A stretch of 64,000 bases of DNA from Austwickia sp. (GTDB taxonomy: Bacteria > Actinomycetota > Actinomycetes > Actinomycetales > Dermatophilaceae). The notes beneath the pieces were generated by a model. It saw only the letters and a program-made list of their open reading frames with translations, was not told where the DNA came from and ran no database searches. The position numbers and the translations under genes were made by a program. How positions within the stretch are numbered: position 1 is the first letter of the stretch; each line of letters opens with the position of its first letter. This document shows, one piece after another, positions 26,283-35,893 of this stretch. The stretch spans positions 2,356,001 to 2,420,000 of the forward strand of contig CP064985.1 in assembly GCA_016699675.1 (NCBI GenBank). Direction: 5' to 3'.

Positions 26283-26936
26283 CTAGCGGCGGTCGCGCGG
26301 GGCGCCGCGACGGGCGGCGCGAGCGTGCGACCGTACGGCGGACAGGGCCGGGTCCAACTCGCCCTCCTCCAGGAGCCGCACGAGCTTGTGGTGCTCGGTG
26401 ATGATGTCGTCGAGGTCGACCGTGATCCGGCCGGTGGTGGTCAAGGTCAGGCGCTGTTGCCGATCCCGCAGGGCCTCGAACAGGCCGGTGAGGAAACTGT
26501 TTTGCGCGGCCGCCACGATGGCCAGGTGGAAGTTGCTCTCCGCCGCAGTGAATGCGCCGAGGTCCCGGGCCCGGGCGTGCTTGGACTGTTCCGTCACGAG
26601 ATCCCACAGCTCGTCGACCAGGGTGCTGGGGGCGCGATCGTTCTCCGTGAGCAGCTTCGTGATCGCGAAGGTCTCGATGAGTTCCCGGGCCTCGGACAGC
26701 GACGTCGCCTCGTCGGGGGAAATCGGCACGACCACCGCGCCGCGCTTGGGGTACAGCTCCAGGAAGCCCTCCGCCTGCAGCCTCAGGAACGCCTCGCGCA
26801 CCGGCGTACGGCTGACCCCCAGCGACGTCGACACCTGCCCCTCGGTGATGACGTCGCCCCCCGCCAGACGGCCGTCAATGATCCGAGCCCGGGTGTCCTG
26901 ATAAGCACGATCGGTCGCCGACAGCTGTCGGTTCAT
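26283..26936 (-). CDS. GntR/FadR-family transcriptional regulator (FCD domain)
   Basis: The 217-residue regulator starts at ATG 26934-26936 after AAAGGAG. It has an N-terminal winged helix (RIIDGRLAGGDVITEGQVSTSLGVSRTPVREAFLRL) and a C-terminal FCD ligand domain with the metal-binding His positions visible in ESNFHLAIV, EHHKLV and RSHARAA. Such proteins usually repress catabolic genes and respond to an organic acid. Its target is not evident: the gene lies 218 bp after the MaoC-Pta gene on the same strand, which is the nearest candidate. Confidence 0.92.
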   Translation of the reverse strand: MNRQLSATDRAYQDTRARIIDGRLAGGDVITEGQVSTSLGVSRTPVREAFLRLQAEGFLELYPKRGAVVVPISPDEATSLSEARELIETFAITKLLTENDRAPSTLVDELWDLVTEQSKHARARDLGAFTAAESNFHLAIVAAAQNSFLTGLFEALRDRQQRLTLTTTGRITVDLDDIITEHHKLVRLLEEGELDPALSAVRSHARAARRGAPRDRR

Positions 26937-27154
26937 AGTGCTCCTTTCGTGCGTGCGGCCGATCGAGCGGAACCCCGTGGACCGGCGGGTCCCCCGGCCG
27001 TGCAAGACCCTCCGTCCAGTTATGACGGTAACCGGTCAGGGGCGGCTAAGCAACGAACAAGCCGCAGGTGAGAGCGTTTTCGCCGCAAACAGACGTGTGA
27101 CCAAAACCCCGCTTTCGCGTCATAATCCAGGTACGGGCGTCCGTCCTCCATGCC

Positions 27155-28594
27155 TCAGCCGCGCGCCTGACGGCGCCGGTGCGCCAGGATGGCGGCGATG
27201 GCGCAGGACGCCGTACGAGCTTCGCGCGAGTCGGCCCGACTCGTGAGGACGACCGGCACGCGCGCCCCCATGACGATGCCGGCGCCGGCGGCGTCCCCCA
27301 GGTACTCCAGCTGCTTGACCAGCATGTCGCCGCTCTCGAGGTCGGGTACGACGAGAACGTCCGCCCGACCGGCCACCTCGGAGCGGATGCCCTTGACGGC
27401 GGCCGCGGCCATCGAGACGGCGTTGTCGAAGGCCAGCGGCCCATCGAGCACCGCCCCGCTGATCTGACCCCGGTCCGCCATCTTGCACAGCGCGGCCGCG
27501 TCGAGGGTCGCGCGCATCCGCGGGTTGACGGTTTCGACTGCGGCGAGGATCGCGACACGCGGGGTCGCCACGCCGATGGCCTGCGCCAGGTCGATGGCGT
27601 TGCGGATGATGTCGGCCTTCTGCGCCAGCGTCGGCTCCACGTTGAGGGCCGCGTCGGTGATGAGGAACGGCCGCGGATAGCTCGCGGTCTGCATGAGGTA
27701 GCAGTGCGTGATCCGCCGCGCGGTCCGCAGCCCGGCCCCCGGGTCGACGATCGCCGCCATCAGCTCCTCGGTCTGCAGCGACCCCTTCATCAGCGCCTCC
27801 GCGGCCCCGGCCGCGGCGAGTTGGGCGGCCCGGGCCGCCGCCGCGTGGCTGTGCGGCACGTCGACGATCTCGACGCCGGCGAGGTCCAGCCCCGCCTGCG
27901 TGGCGACCGCCTCGACCTTGGCCCGCGGCGCCACGATGATCGGCGCGATGAGGCCCACGTCCCGGGCGTCCAGTGCGCCCCCGAGGGACAGCGCGTCGCA
28001 GGGATGCACGACGGCCGTGCGCACCGCGTCCAGGCGCTCCACCTGGGCGAGCAGTCGCCCGAGGCTCTCGTGCGGGTCTTCGTCGAAGTGCAGGCCGGGC
28101 AGGGAGGTGCGGGGGCGTTCGATGCGTTCCGTCGGGGCGAGGACCAGCGCCTCGCCGTCGATCACGGTGGTGTCGTCGGTCCTGGTCGCGCGGCAGTCGA
28201 GGCGTACGTGGTGGGTCTGCGCGTCCTTGGCGAGCACGGTCACCGTGACGCGCAGGGTGTCCCCGATGCGCACCGGCGCGCGGAAGTTCAGGCTCTGGCT
28301 GAGATAGATCGTGCCGGGTCCGGGGAGCCTCGTCCCGAGCACCGCGGAGATGAGCGCCGCGCCCCACATGCCGTGCGCGACCACGCCGTGGAAGCGGGTC
28401 GAGGCCGCGAACTGGGGGTCGAGGTGGGCGGGGTTCACGTCGCCGGACTGGATGGCGAAGAGCTGGATGTCCTGTTGGGACAGGGTTCGTTGGATGCCCG
28501 CGGTGTCGCCCACCGAGAGCTCGTCGAAGGTGCGGTTGCGCAGGACGGTGAGGTCTCCGGGCAGGTCTGGGCTGGGCTGCGGGTTTTCGGCCAC
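27155..28594 (-). CDS. Fusion of MaoC-like (R)-enoyl-CoA hydratase and phosphate acetyl/butyryltransferase
   Basis: The 479-residue protein joins two enzymes. The N-terminal hot-dog domain (about 15-150) carries the hydratase motif SGDVNPAHLDPQFA. The C-terminal part (about 165-475) is a phosphotransacetylase/phosphotransbutyrylase domain (MKGSLQTEELMAAIVD, RRITHCYLMQT, DGPLAFDNAVS). This combination could interconvert crotonyl/3-hydroxyacyl-CoA and acyl-phosphate. The start is the GTG 28592-28594; the reading frame extends upstream without coding character. The product would fit with the nearby PHA depolymerase-like gene, but no acyl kinase or PHA synthase is in the window. Confidence 0.88.
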   Translation of the reverse strand: MAENPQPSPDLPGDLTVLRNRTFDELSVGDTAGIQRTLSQQDIQLFAIQSGDVNPAHLDPQFAASTRFHGVVAHGMWGAALISAVLGTRLPGPGTIYLSQSLNFRAPVRIGDTLRVTVTVLAKDAQTHHVRLDCRATRTDDTTVIDGEALVLAPTERIERPRTSLPGLHFDEDPHESLGRLLAQVERLDAVRTAVVHPCDALSLGGALDARDVGLIAPIIVAPRAKVEAVATQAGLDLAGVEIVDVPHSHAAAARAAQLAAAGAAEALMKGSLQTEELMAAIVDPGAGLRTARRITHCYLMQTASYPRPFLITDAALNVEPTLAQKADIIRNAIDLAQAIGVATPRVAILAAVETVNPRMRATLDAAALCKMADRGQISGAVLDGPLAFDNAVSMAAAAVKGIRSEVAGRADVLVVPDLESGDMLVKQLEYLGDAAGAGIVMGARVPVVLTSRADSREARTASCAIAAILAHRRRQARG

Positions 28595-28676
28595 GGTCCC
28601 AGCATGCCCGCGTGGGCCCCGCCGATGGCCCGGAGGCAGGGGTCGTGCGGCGCCGGATCTCTGACAGGGTCGACGC

Positions 28677-29456
28677 ATGGCCTCCGTTGTCCTTCACCGC
28701 GACCGGGAATCCTCCGACCTCCCCCTGGTGCTGCTGGCGCCGTTCCCTTGCGACACCCGGGTGTGGGCCCGCGTGCTCGAGCTGTTGCCCGGGGACGTCA
28801 TCACGGTCGAGCCGCCGGGCTTTGGCGGCGCGGCGGCCGACGGGGAGCCGTCGCTGGAGGCGTACGCCGACGCCGTGGCCGCCGAGCTCGCCGCGCGGGG
28901 GATCGGACGGTACGTCGTGGCGGGCAACTCCATGGGCGGTTACGTGGCGATGGCCCTGGCCGATCGGGATCCCTCGACCATTGCGGGCATCGGCCTGATC
29001 GGCACGAAGGCCACGGCCGACACCCCCGAGGCGAAGGCTGGGCGGCTGGACCTGGCCTCCGCCGCCGACGCAGGCACGCCCGCGGCGAAGCTGGTCGGCC
29101 CGATGCGGGACAAGCTCATCGCCGAGGCGACCCGGCACGCGGACCAGCCGGCCGTGGCGGCCCTCGAGGAGTGGCTCGCCGAGGCGCCCGGCGCGGGCAT
29201 CGCCTGGGCGCAACGGGCGATGGCGGTGCGTCCGGACCGTACCGAGGTGCTGGCCCGCCTGGGGGCGGCCGGCGTTCCGGGCCTGGTGCTGCACGGCGCG
29301 GAGGACCCGCTGATGGCCGCCGAAACCCAGGCGCCGATGGCGTCGGCCCTGGGGGTCGAGGTCACCACGATCGCCGACCGGGGCCACCTGCTTCCGCTCG
29401 AGGCGGCGGTCGACACGGCCGACGCGCTGCGGGAGTTGTGGGGCCGCGCCCGCTGA
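28677..29456 (+). CDS. Alpha/beta-hydrolase fold protein
   Basis: The 259-residue protein has the alpha/beta-hydrolase pattern with nucleophile Ser in VVAGNSMGGYVAM, Asp in LVLHGAEDPLM and His in IADRGHLLPLE. There is no signal peptide, so it acts in the cytoplasm. Its substrate is unknown. It is divergent from the MaoC-Pta gene, with starts only 82 bp apart, which suggests a shared control region. Similar proteins include esterases and C-C bond hydrolases. Confidence 0.85.
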   Translation: MASVVLHRDRESSDLPLVLLAPFPCDTRVWARVLELLPGDVITVEPPGFGGAAADGEPSLEAYADAVAAELAARGIGRYVVAGNSMGGYVAMALADRDPSTIAGIGLIGTKATADTPEAKAGRLDLASAADAGTPAAKLVGPMRDKLIAEATRHADQPAVAALEEWLAEAPGAGIAWAQRAMAVRPDRTEVLARLGAAGVPGLVLHGAEDPLMAAETQAPMASALGVEVTTIADRGHLLPLEAAVDTADALRELWGRAR

Positions 29457-29574
29457 CCAGCGGCGGGGCGGCCGGGGTGGGATCGCTCGGTCAGCTCAGT
29501 AGCTGCACCGGACGGTGAACTTCTCCTAGGGCGCGCGCGATGCGACCCGGGCCTGATTCCGCAGTCCGGTCAGA

Positions 29575-30432
29575 TCAGTCCCGTGCTAGGAACTCCTCGA
29601 TCTGCGGCAGCAGGTTCTGCGGGCGCATCAGCAGATCGACGTGCCCGCCGTCGTAGAAGCTCAGCTCGGTGTGCCGGGTCAGCAGCTTGAGCAGCCGCCC
29701 GTTGTAGGGGCGCACGATCGGGTCGTCCCGGCCGGCCAGGACCAGGATCCGTTGGGGGAGCAGGGGCAGGTACGGCAGGCTCGTCCAACCCACGCCCGCC
29801 CACATCTGGAACATGTAGCCCAGCGGTCGGGTCGACAGGGTCTGCACGCGCAGCATGTACGCGGCGCCCTTGTGGTAGCCGCGCGCCGCTCCGCCGTACG
29901 CCTCCCCGCCCAGCGCGCCCAACACCCCGGCCTTTTGGTAGATCTTCGGGTTCGCCAGCCGGACGGCGGATTTCAGCGACGGGATTGGCAGCGGGTAGGA
30001 GGGCCCGGTGCCGATGAGCACGACTCGACGTACCCTCTTGCGGGCCGTCCAGGCGAGCTGCTGCGCCAACCCGCCGCCCCAGGAGATGCCGAGGACGTCG
30101 ACCTCCTCGTAGCCCAGGTCGTCCAGCAACCGGTCCAGAGCCATCGCCAGCAGCGTGTACCGGTAGGGGTAGGTGCCCCGGTAGGACCGGCCGATGCCGG
30201 GGGGATCCACGCGGATGACCTCGATGTCGGGATCGAGGTGTTTGACGAAGCGGTCGAACAGGCTCAGGGGCGCGCCGATCCCGCCGAAGACCAACAGCGG
30301 CACGCGGTCGGGACTGCCCTCCCGGATGTCCACGAACAACTTGAGGGGGCCCACCTGGTGAGTGAAGGAACTGAGGTTGTGGGCTCGCGGTCGGCGCGGG
30401 CTCGCCGTCGGTGCTTGCGCCGTCGCCGTCAT
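29575..30432 (-). CDS. PHA depolymerase-like alpha/beta hydrolase
   Basis: The 285-residue protein closely follows the pattern of intracellular medium-chain PHA depolymerases (PhaZ of pseudomonads): FGGIGAPLSLFDRFVKHLDPDIEVI, GISWGGGLAQQLAW with nucleophile Ser, FQMWAGVGWTSLPYLPL, LAGRDDPIV with the Asp and DGGHVDLLM with the His. It would release hydroxyacyl monomers from storage granules. The ATG at 30430-30432 is the natural start; the frame upstream is not coding. PHA synthase and phasins are not in the window, so another polyester or lipid substrate is possible. Confidence 0.8.
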   Translation of the reverse strand: MTATAQAPTASPRRPRAHNLSSFTHQVGPLKLFVDIREGSPDRVPLLVFGGIGAPLSLFDRFVKHLDPDIEVIRVDPPGIGRSYRGTYPYRYTLLAMALDRLLDDLGYEEVDVLGISWGGGLAQQLAWTARKRVRRVVLIGTGPSYPLPIPSLKSAVRLANPKIYQKAGVLGALGGEAYGGAARGYHKGAAYMLRVQTLSTRPLGYMFQMWAGVGWTSLPYLPLLPQRILVLAGRDDPIVRPYNGRLLKLLTRHTELSFYDGGHVDLLMRPQNLLPQIEEFLARD

Positions 30433-30563
30433 CGGTCCTCGATTCTCGGGTGTCCCGCCGGGGATGGTTCCCGCAGTCTCGGGACCCGAGCACGACCGTA
30501 CGCCGCAGCCCCGCCGGCGTTTTCCCGTGCCGAGTGAGGTCTTGATCACCGCGAGGTCTGGGG

Positions 30564-31334
30564 TCAGGGCACCACGACGACGTCGATGCCGCGATCGCGG
30601 AAGGGCTGCAGCTGGTCGGGCTGCGCTGAGGAGTCGGTTACGAGCGTCCAGGGCCCTGGCAGGTGCACCCACGAGTTGAAGGGTCGGCTGCCGAGCTTCT
30701 GGGCGTGCACGAGCAGGTAGACGCGCTCGCCCGTGCGGGCCATGAGCTGCTTGAGTCGGGTCTGGGCGACGGACGCCTCGCAGACGCCGCGCTCGGCCGT
30801 CACGGCGTCGGCGCCGAGGAAGACGGCGTCGAAGGACCACCGCTCCAATGCCTCCTCGGTGAGCGGGCCGACGAAGCCCTGGGACAGATCCCGAAAGGTG
30901 CCGCCCAGCAGCACGCGTTCGATGCCGGCGGCGCCGCTGAGCTCGAAGAACGGCGTCAACCCAGCGGTTACGACCGTCAGCGGGGTGGTGCCACGGAGGT
31001 TGAGGGCGACCTGGGCGGCCGTCGTTCCCGCGTCGAGGAGGACCGTCTCGCCAGGCTGCACCTGTTGGGCCGCCCACCGGCCCAGCTTCTGCTTGGCCGC
31101 GGTGCCCTGTGATGCGCGCTCGGCCAGTGCCGCCTCGGGGTGCAGGCGCGACAGCGGGATGACGCCCCCATAGGTGCGGGCGATGCTTTCGGAATCCTCC
31201 AGGAGGGCGAGGTCGCGCCGGATGGTCGACTGAGAGACCCCGAACGTCTCGGCGAGCTCCTCGACGCTCGCCAACCCATTCGTATGGGCGAGCGTCGCAA
31301 TCTCCTCGCGGCGTCGAGCCGCCTTCATCGCCAT
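30564..31334 (-). CDS. DeoR-family transcriptional repressor
   Basis: The 256-residue regulator has an N-terminal DeoR helix-turn-helix (ASVEELAETFGVSQSTIRRDL) and a C-terminal sugar-phosphate sensor domain (GETVLLDAGTTAAQVALNL, VVTAGL). ATG 31332-31334 follows AGGAG; a second ATG two codons later is possible. DeoR repressors commonly respond to phosphorylated sugars. Here the likely targets are the sugar-acid genes between 33343 and 40251, which include a kinase making a phosphorylated intermediate. Confidence 0.9.
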   Translation of the reverse strand: MAMKAARRREEIATLAHTNGLASVEELAETFGVSQSTIRRDLALLEDSESIARTYGGVIPLSRLHPEAALAERASQGTAAKQKLGRWAAQQVQPGETVLLDAGTTAAQVALNLRGTTPLTVVTAGLTPFFELSGAAGIERVLLGGTFRDLSQGFVGPLTEEALERWSFDAVFLGADAVTAERGVCEASVAQTRLKQLMARTGERVYLLVHAQKLGSRPFNSWVHLPGPWTLVTDSSAQPDQLQPFRDRGIDVVVVP

Positions 31335-31389
31335 GTCCTGCTCCTGACCATTGTGGCCGCAGGGCCGGCGCTTAACCGCCCTGGCCTGC

Positions 31390-33249
31390 TCAGTCATCAT
31401 GACACGCGGCCACCGCGTCACCAGTCCCGCTGGTCCCGCCGGCCGTGGTGCCGGGGATGTCAGCGCAGACTCGCAGCCTGCCGTCGGCATCGCGCGCGTA
31501 TCGGCGGACGATCTGCCAACCCAGGTCGACCGCGCTGGGTTCCACGGCGTGCGCCAGCCGTCGCACCGAGAGGAGGTGGAAGGGGGCGTCCGTCCCGTCC
31601 GCTGAAGCCCAGCTCTGGTGGACGATCCGGTCGTCCCCCGTCGTGGTGGTGACATCGGCGGCGAAACCGTTCTCTGCGGCCGCGTCGTGCAGTGGTTCCG
31701 CGGGCAGGCCGTTGACCTGCTTCCAGTACCTCACGGTGGGGGTCCACAGGTCGCCGTCCTCGTCGCCGTCGCGGGCCGGCCACGTCCGGCCCGCGCCGAA
31801 GCCCACCGGGCCCAGCAGGCCCACGCACTGGACGAACGGCATCCGTAGGGGACGGGCGGAGGCGGCGGCGTCCGCCCGGTCACGCGTCACCGACGTGGCC
31901 CGCTCCGATTGCGGCAGTTCGTCGATGATCGACGTCCGCCGCAGCGCCCGCATCATTGCCCGGCTTTCGTCGAGGGTGCGGAGGTAGCCGAGGTGCGGCC
32001 CGTTCAGGGCCACGACACCAGCAAAGACCTGCGGATAGGAGCAGGCCAGGGCCGAGGCGAACATCGATCCCATCGAGAACCCGGACAGGTACACCCTGGT
32101 GGGGTCAACCGGGTACGTCGCCCGCATCCGGTCAATGAGGGCGAGCACGAAGGCGGCGTCGCTCGGCAGGCGCGGATCGTCCCAGACGTTCCAGCGCTCC
32201 TCGCACGGGGCGTCCGGGAACACGACGACCATGCCGTCGCGGTCGGCGAGGTCGGCCCAGCCGCTCTGCTCCGCGCCGTAGAGGCCGCAGCAGTTGCCGC
32301 CGTGCAGGTAGATGACCAGCGGCACGGGCGCCTGGGATGCGAGCACCCGAGGCGGCGCGTACGTGAACCACGTGTGGGTCGAGGCGTTGCGGGGGGCGAG
32401 CGTCGTGTCACGCACGCGCGCGACGAAGCCGCGCTGCGAGAAGTCGATCCGGGGGCGGTAGGTGCCGTGGGTGTGGTTGCGCCAGCGGCGCGTCGTGGAG
32501 AACAGCTCCTCCCAGGCGCGCGTCACCTCCTCGGCAGTCAGCCCCGTACGCCGTACGACGTGCTGCACGGCCGGGTTGACCGGGGAGACGTGGCGGCTGC
32601 CGTACGCCGACCGGAGGGGAGCGCCGGTGCGGTTCACTCGCGCCAGGTGAGCCTCGAGCGCCTCGTCTGGCTCGCAGAGCCAGGCGACCTGCGGTGCCTC
32701 GCCCTTCGGCTCGCAACCTTCGGGGAGCCGACCGACCATCACCCCTGCCGCATCCACCGGACTGGCCGCGGCCAGGGACATGACCAGGGCCGATGCGCGG
32801 GGCGAGCAGGCGAGGTAGAACATCAGCCCGTTGAAGCCGGCGACCCCGCCGCGCGAGGCCGGGAGGGCGGCGAAACAGCGCACGAGGAAGGCGGTGTCGT
32901 CCTCCCGCGCGGGATCGCCGGCGTGATTCCAGCCGCCCGGCTCCGGATCGGGGAAGAGGACGACGAGATGGCGGTCCTCGGCGAGGGCGTCGAGCCGCAA
33001 CGTGTGGAGGAGACGCTCCGCGCTGGCGCGCTCGGCGTCGTCGCGCAGCACCATGAGCACCGCGGTCTGCTTTTCGTGGGGGCAGCCGCTCGCCGGCACG
33101 TAGGCGTACATGGTCCGGTCGCGGCCGGCTCGGGCCTCGATCTCGTTCTCGGGATTCGGCTGCTGGGGAGCCGATCCGGGAACCGTCTCCAGTCTGAGTT
33201 CACCGCCGTACGGCGAGAACTGCACCATGGGGCTGACAGTGTCCCGCAC
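31390..33249 (-). CDS. Large PHB-depolymerase-family esterase with tandem alpha/beta-hydrolase-like domains
   Basis: The 619-residue cytoplasmic protein (no signal peptide) has a functional esterase domain in the second half: oxyanion region VIYLHGGNCCG, nucleophile Ser in VYLSGFSMGSMFAS, and a candidate catalytic His in RRLAHAVEP. The first half (about 45-250) looks like a second hydrolase fold in which the elbow reads GVAGFNGLMFYL, with Asn in place of Ser. It is therefore probably a catalytic domain paired with a dead copy. The start is GTG at 33247-33249 after AAGAAGGGA. It probably removes ester groups from the substrate handled by this locus. Confidence 0.8.
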   Translation of the reverse strand: MRDTVSPMVQFSPYGGELRLETVPGSAPQQPNPENEIEARAGRDRTMYAYVPASGCPHEKQTAVLMVLRDDAERASAERLLHTLRLDALAEDRHLVVLFPDPEPGGWNHAGDPAREDDTAFLVRCFAALPASRGGVAGFNGLMFYLACSPRASALVMSLAAASPVDAAGVMVGRLPEGCEPKGEAPQVAWLCEPDEALEAHLARVNRTGAPLRSAYGSRHVSPVNPAVQHVVRRTGLTAEEVTRAWEELFSTTRRWRNHTHGTYRPRIDFSQRGFVARVRDTTLAPRNASTHTWFTYAPPRVLASQAPVPLVIYLHGGNCCGLYGAEQSGWADLADRDGMVVVFPDAPCEERWNVWDDPRLPSDAAFVLALIDRMRATYPVDPTRVYLSGFSMGSMFASALACSYPQVFAGVVALNGPHLGYLRTLDESRAMMRALRRTSIIDELPQSERATSVTRDRADAAASARPLRMPFVQCVGLLGPVGFGAGRTWPARDGDEDGDLWTPTVRYWKQVNGLPAEPLHDAAAENGFAADVTTTTGDDRIVHQSWASADGTDAPFHLLSVRRLAHAVEPSAVDLGWQIVRRYARDADGRLRVCADIPGTTAGGTSGTGDAVAACHDD

Positions 33250-33290
33250 GGCGAGATCCCTTCTTCGAGGAGGCTGTTCGCGATCACGCA

Positions 33291-33329
33291 GCGGGGGCAG
33301 CCGCCGGTCGATCCGGCGGCTGCCCCCGC
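33291..33329 (-). terminator. Terminator hairpin after the SLC13-type permease
   Basis: A perfect 17-bp stem (33291-33307 with 33313-33329; begins GCGGGGGCAGCC) and 5-base loop lie 13 bp after the permease stop. It separates the permease unit from the esterase gene. Confidence 0.85.
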
Positions 33330-33342
33330 ACGGGCGGAGGTG

Positions 33343-34623
33343 TTATGAGGCGGGGAAGAACAGCACCGCGGCGCCGCTGAGGGCGATGATGCGGATGAAA
33401 TACATGGGAACCGTGAACTTCCAGAACTCCGGCAACTTGTATCTGCCCATGCCGTAGATCAGCGCGGGCATGCCGTCGATGGGCATGTAGGCGCCCTGCC
33501 AACCGGCCACGGTCGTCGCGACCGCGGCGGCGACCGGGCTGATCCCCATGCTCATGCAGGTGGCGATGGCGATCGGCGCGAAGATCATCACCGAGCCGAT
33601 GTTGGAGCCGGTGAAGGTGGCCGCGGTGCTCGTGAGCAGGGCGAAGACGAGCACGAGCACGAACACCGGCACGTTGGTGCCCACGGCGTTGGCCACGGTC
33701 TTGCCCACCAGGGCGGTGAATCCGGTCTTGGCCAGGGCGTCCGCGACGCCGATGACGCCGGCCATCATCAGGATGACGGGGGCGAAGAGGTTGTCGCGAA
33801 ACTCCTGGAAGTCGACCATCTTGATGAACAGCACGACGAATGCGGCGAGGCCGGGGATGACGTAGGCCAGGTTGCCGAGCTGGCTCATCAGCATCATCGC
33901 GACGACGCTGATGAGGAACATCGCGATCGTGACGTTCTCCTTCCACGCCGGAATGTGCGCCCCGTGCGAGGGCAGTTGGTCCTCGTTGACGGCGGGCTCG
34001 GCGATGGGGTGCTCGGGCAGCAGCCGGTACGCCACGAGCGCCCAGGCCAGGAAGGCCAGCGCCATGACGAGGTTGACCAGCGCGAAGGTGACCATCGACA
34101 CCGACTGCGTGTAGCCGGAGGCCTGCAGGACCGTCAGCATGATGCCGTAGACGAGGGCGACATTGATGGGGGCGAGCGGGTGGTTCGTCGCGAACCCCAG
34201 CGGCATCATGAGCTTGGAGGTGGGCAGCTTCTTCGTGTAGGGGATCGTGGCGACCAACGCAAGGATGAGCACGTAGTAGCCGGTGGCGCCCGCGCCGGGC
34301 AGGCTGGCCCCGGCCATGACGACCACGAGCAGGAGGGCGTAGCTGCGGTAGCCGCCCTTCTCGACGAGACGGACCATCGACGTCTTGACGCGTTCGATGA
34401 GCCTGGTCTTCTGGAGGGCCGCCAAGGGCACCATGAAGAACGCGATCATGAGCACGCTGGAGTTCACGAAGCCCGCAAAGGCCTCCGGCACCGTGGACAG
34501 TCCGAAGACGACGAGCAGCAGACAGGCCAGCAGCGGCGGCGCTCCGAACGGGAGTGCGTCGGTCATGATCAGGACGATCATGATGACGAGCGCGGCCAGC
34601 GCTAACACCATGGCCAGCGTCAT
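33343..34623 (-). CDS. SLC13/DASS-type anion permease
   Basis: The 426-residue protein has about eleven hydrophobic helices and the ion-transporter fold, with two Ser/Asn/Thr-rich re-entrant regions (FATNHPLAPINVALVYG; TSTAATFTGSNIGSVMIFAP). SLC13 and related permeases take up carboxylates with sodium. In this locus it is the likely importer of the sugar acid. The ATG overlaps the stop of the sialidase-like gene (ATGA). Confidence 0.85.
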   Translation of the reverse strand: MTLAMVLALAALVIMIVLIMTDALPFGAPPLLACLLLVVFGLSTVPEAFAGFVNSSVLMIAFFMVPLAALQKTRLIERVKTSMVRLVEKGGYRSYALLLVVVMAGASLPGAGATGYYVLILALVATIPYTKKLPTSKLMMPLGFATNHPLAPINVALVYGIMLTVLQASGYTQSVSMVTFALVNLVMALAFLAWALVAYRLLPEHPIAEPAVNEDQLPSHGAHIPAWKENVTIAMFLISVVAMMLMSQLGNLAYVIPGLAAFVVLFIKMVDFQEFRDNLFAPVILMMAGVIGVADALAKTGFTALVGKTVANAVGTNVPVFVLVLVFALLTSTAATFTGSNIGSVMIFAPIAIATCMSMGISPVAAAVATTVAGWQGAYMPIDGMPALIYGMGRYKLPEFWKFTVPMYFIRIIALSGAAVLFFPAS

Positions 34624-35854
34624 CGGAGGGCTCCTTCACTGAGGTCCGGGCCCTCGGACGTCGGGCGCTCGGCGCGGATGCGGGCCAGCGTGTCGGCGTC
34701 CAGGTGCACGTGCTTGATGGTCTTGCGGTGCCAGGTGTAGGCGATGTGCACGCTGCCGTCCGGGGCGCCGAGGACCGAGGGATAGGACAGTTCGCGGTTG
34801 AGGCTTTCGCGGCTGTTGTTGGACATGCAGTAGCCGTCCCCGTTCTCGACGTCATAGGCGACGGGCCAGCTGCGTCCGTCGTCGTCGGAGAGCGCCAGGG
34901 TCATCGGGGCGCGGGGGCTCCCCAGAAGGCTGTCCGCTTGTCGGCATCGAAACTGGGCTCGGCCAGGACCGGACCGTCGGTGTCCTTGACGCCTTCGTCG
35001 TCGATCTCGTCGTACAGCGAGGCGCGCCGACCGGTCGCATCCGCCTGGCTGGAGTAGTTCATGATCATGCCCATCTGCCCGCCACCGAACGCACGCGCCT
35101 GGATGGAGGAGTTGTTGTTGGGCAGGTCGATGGGTCGGCAGGGGGTCCAGGTCATGCCGCCGTCCGCCGACGTCGATTCGTAGACGTTGTCGGCCCAGCG
35201 GGACCGGAAACAGGCCCACAACGTGCCATCGGTGCGGGGCACGATGTTCATGTGCACGCAGCCGTCGGACTCGGGCACCGCGACCTCGGTCCATGTCTGG
35301 CCCTCGTCGTCGGAGTACCACACGGAGGCGGTGTCGTAGTTGCCCACCCACTTCTCGCCGGGCATGGCCACGCAGTTGAAGGCGGGGAGCAGGATGCGGC
35401 CGCTGTCGAGGGCTACGGGCACCTGCCGGACAAAGACCCCCTTGGGGGCCTTGCCACCGAGCAGCGCGGTCGGTTCGTCCCAGGTCTGACCGCCGTCGCG
35501 GGAGATGCGGCGGCGCACCTCGGAGGTGTCCTGGTTGCCGGCGAGCTGGCCGGTGTAGAGCAGCCAGACGTCCCCGTTGGGTGCGGTGAACAGGATGGGG
35601 TTCTGTTCCGAGCGCGTCGAGTCGAAGCTCAGCTGCACGGGAGCGAGCCACCGGTCGCTGCCCTGCGGGAGCCGGGACAGGTGCACCGAGATGTCGGCGA
35701 CGCCTTCTTGGGTGCCACCGAACCAGACGCAGGCGAGGTCTCCCTGGGGCAGGAAGGCCAGGTTGGCGGCGTGACACTGCACGGTGGGCGTTGGCAGATA
35801 CGCCTCGGTGCCGCCGTCGGGGCGGGGCCGAAGGATTCCGTCGAATGTGGGCAT
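34620..35854 (-). pseudogene. Sialidase-like BNR/Asp-box protein, apparent single-base frameshift
   Basis: A six-bladed propeller protein with Asp-boxes SRDGGQTW, SDDEGQTW, SADGGMTW and SDDDGRSW and the N-terminal motif FLPQGDLACVWFGGTQEG. There is no signal peptide, so it acts inside the cell, unlike true secreted sialidases. The preferred start is ATG 35852-35854 after GAGGAG. At 34913-34917 a run of five C on the coding strand ends the frame at a TGA; one more C joins FWGAP to RAPMTLALSDDDGRSW and gives 411 residues. The fourth Asp-box lies beyond the break, so the shift is almost certainly a lesion or error in an intact family member. Confidence 0.82.
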
Positions 35855-35893
35855 GGGCGATCTCTCCTCAAACGTCATTGGTTGTGCGAAGGG

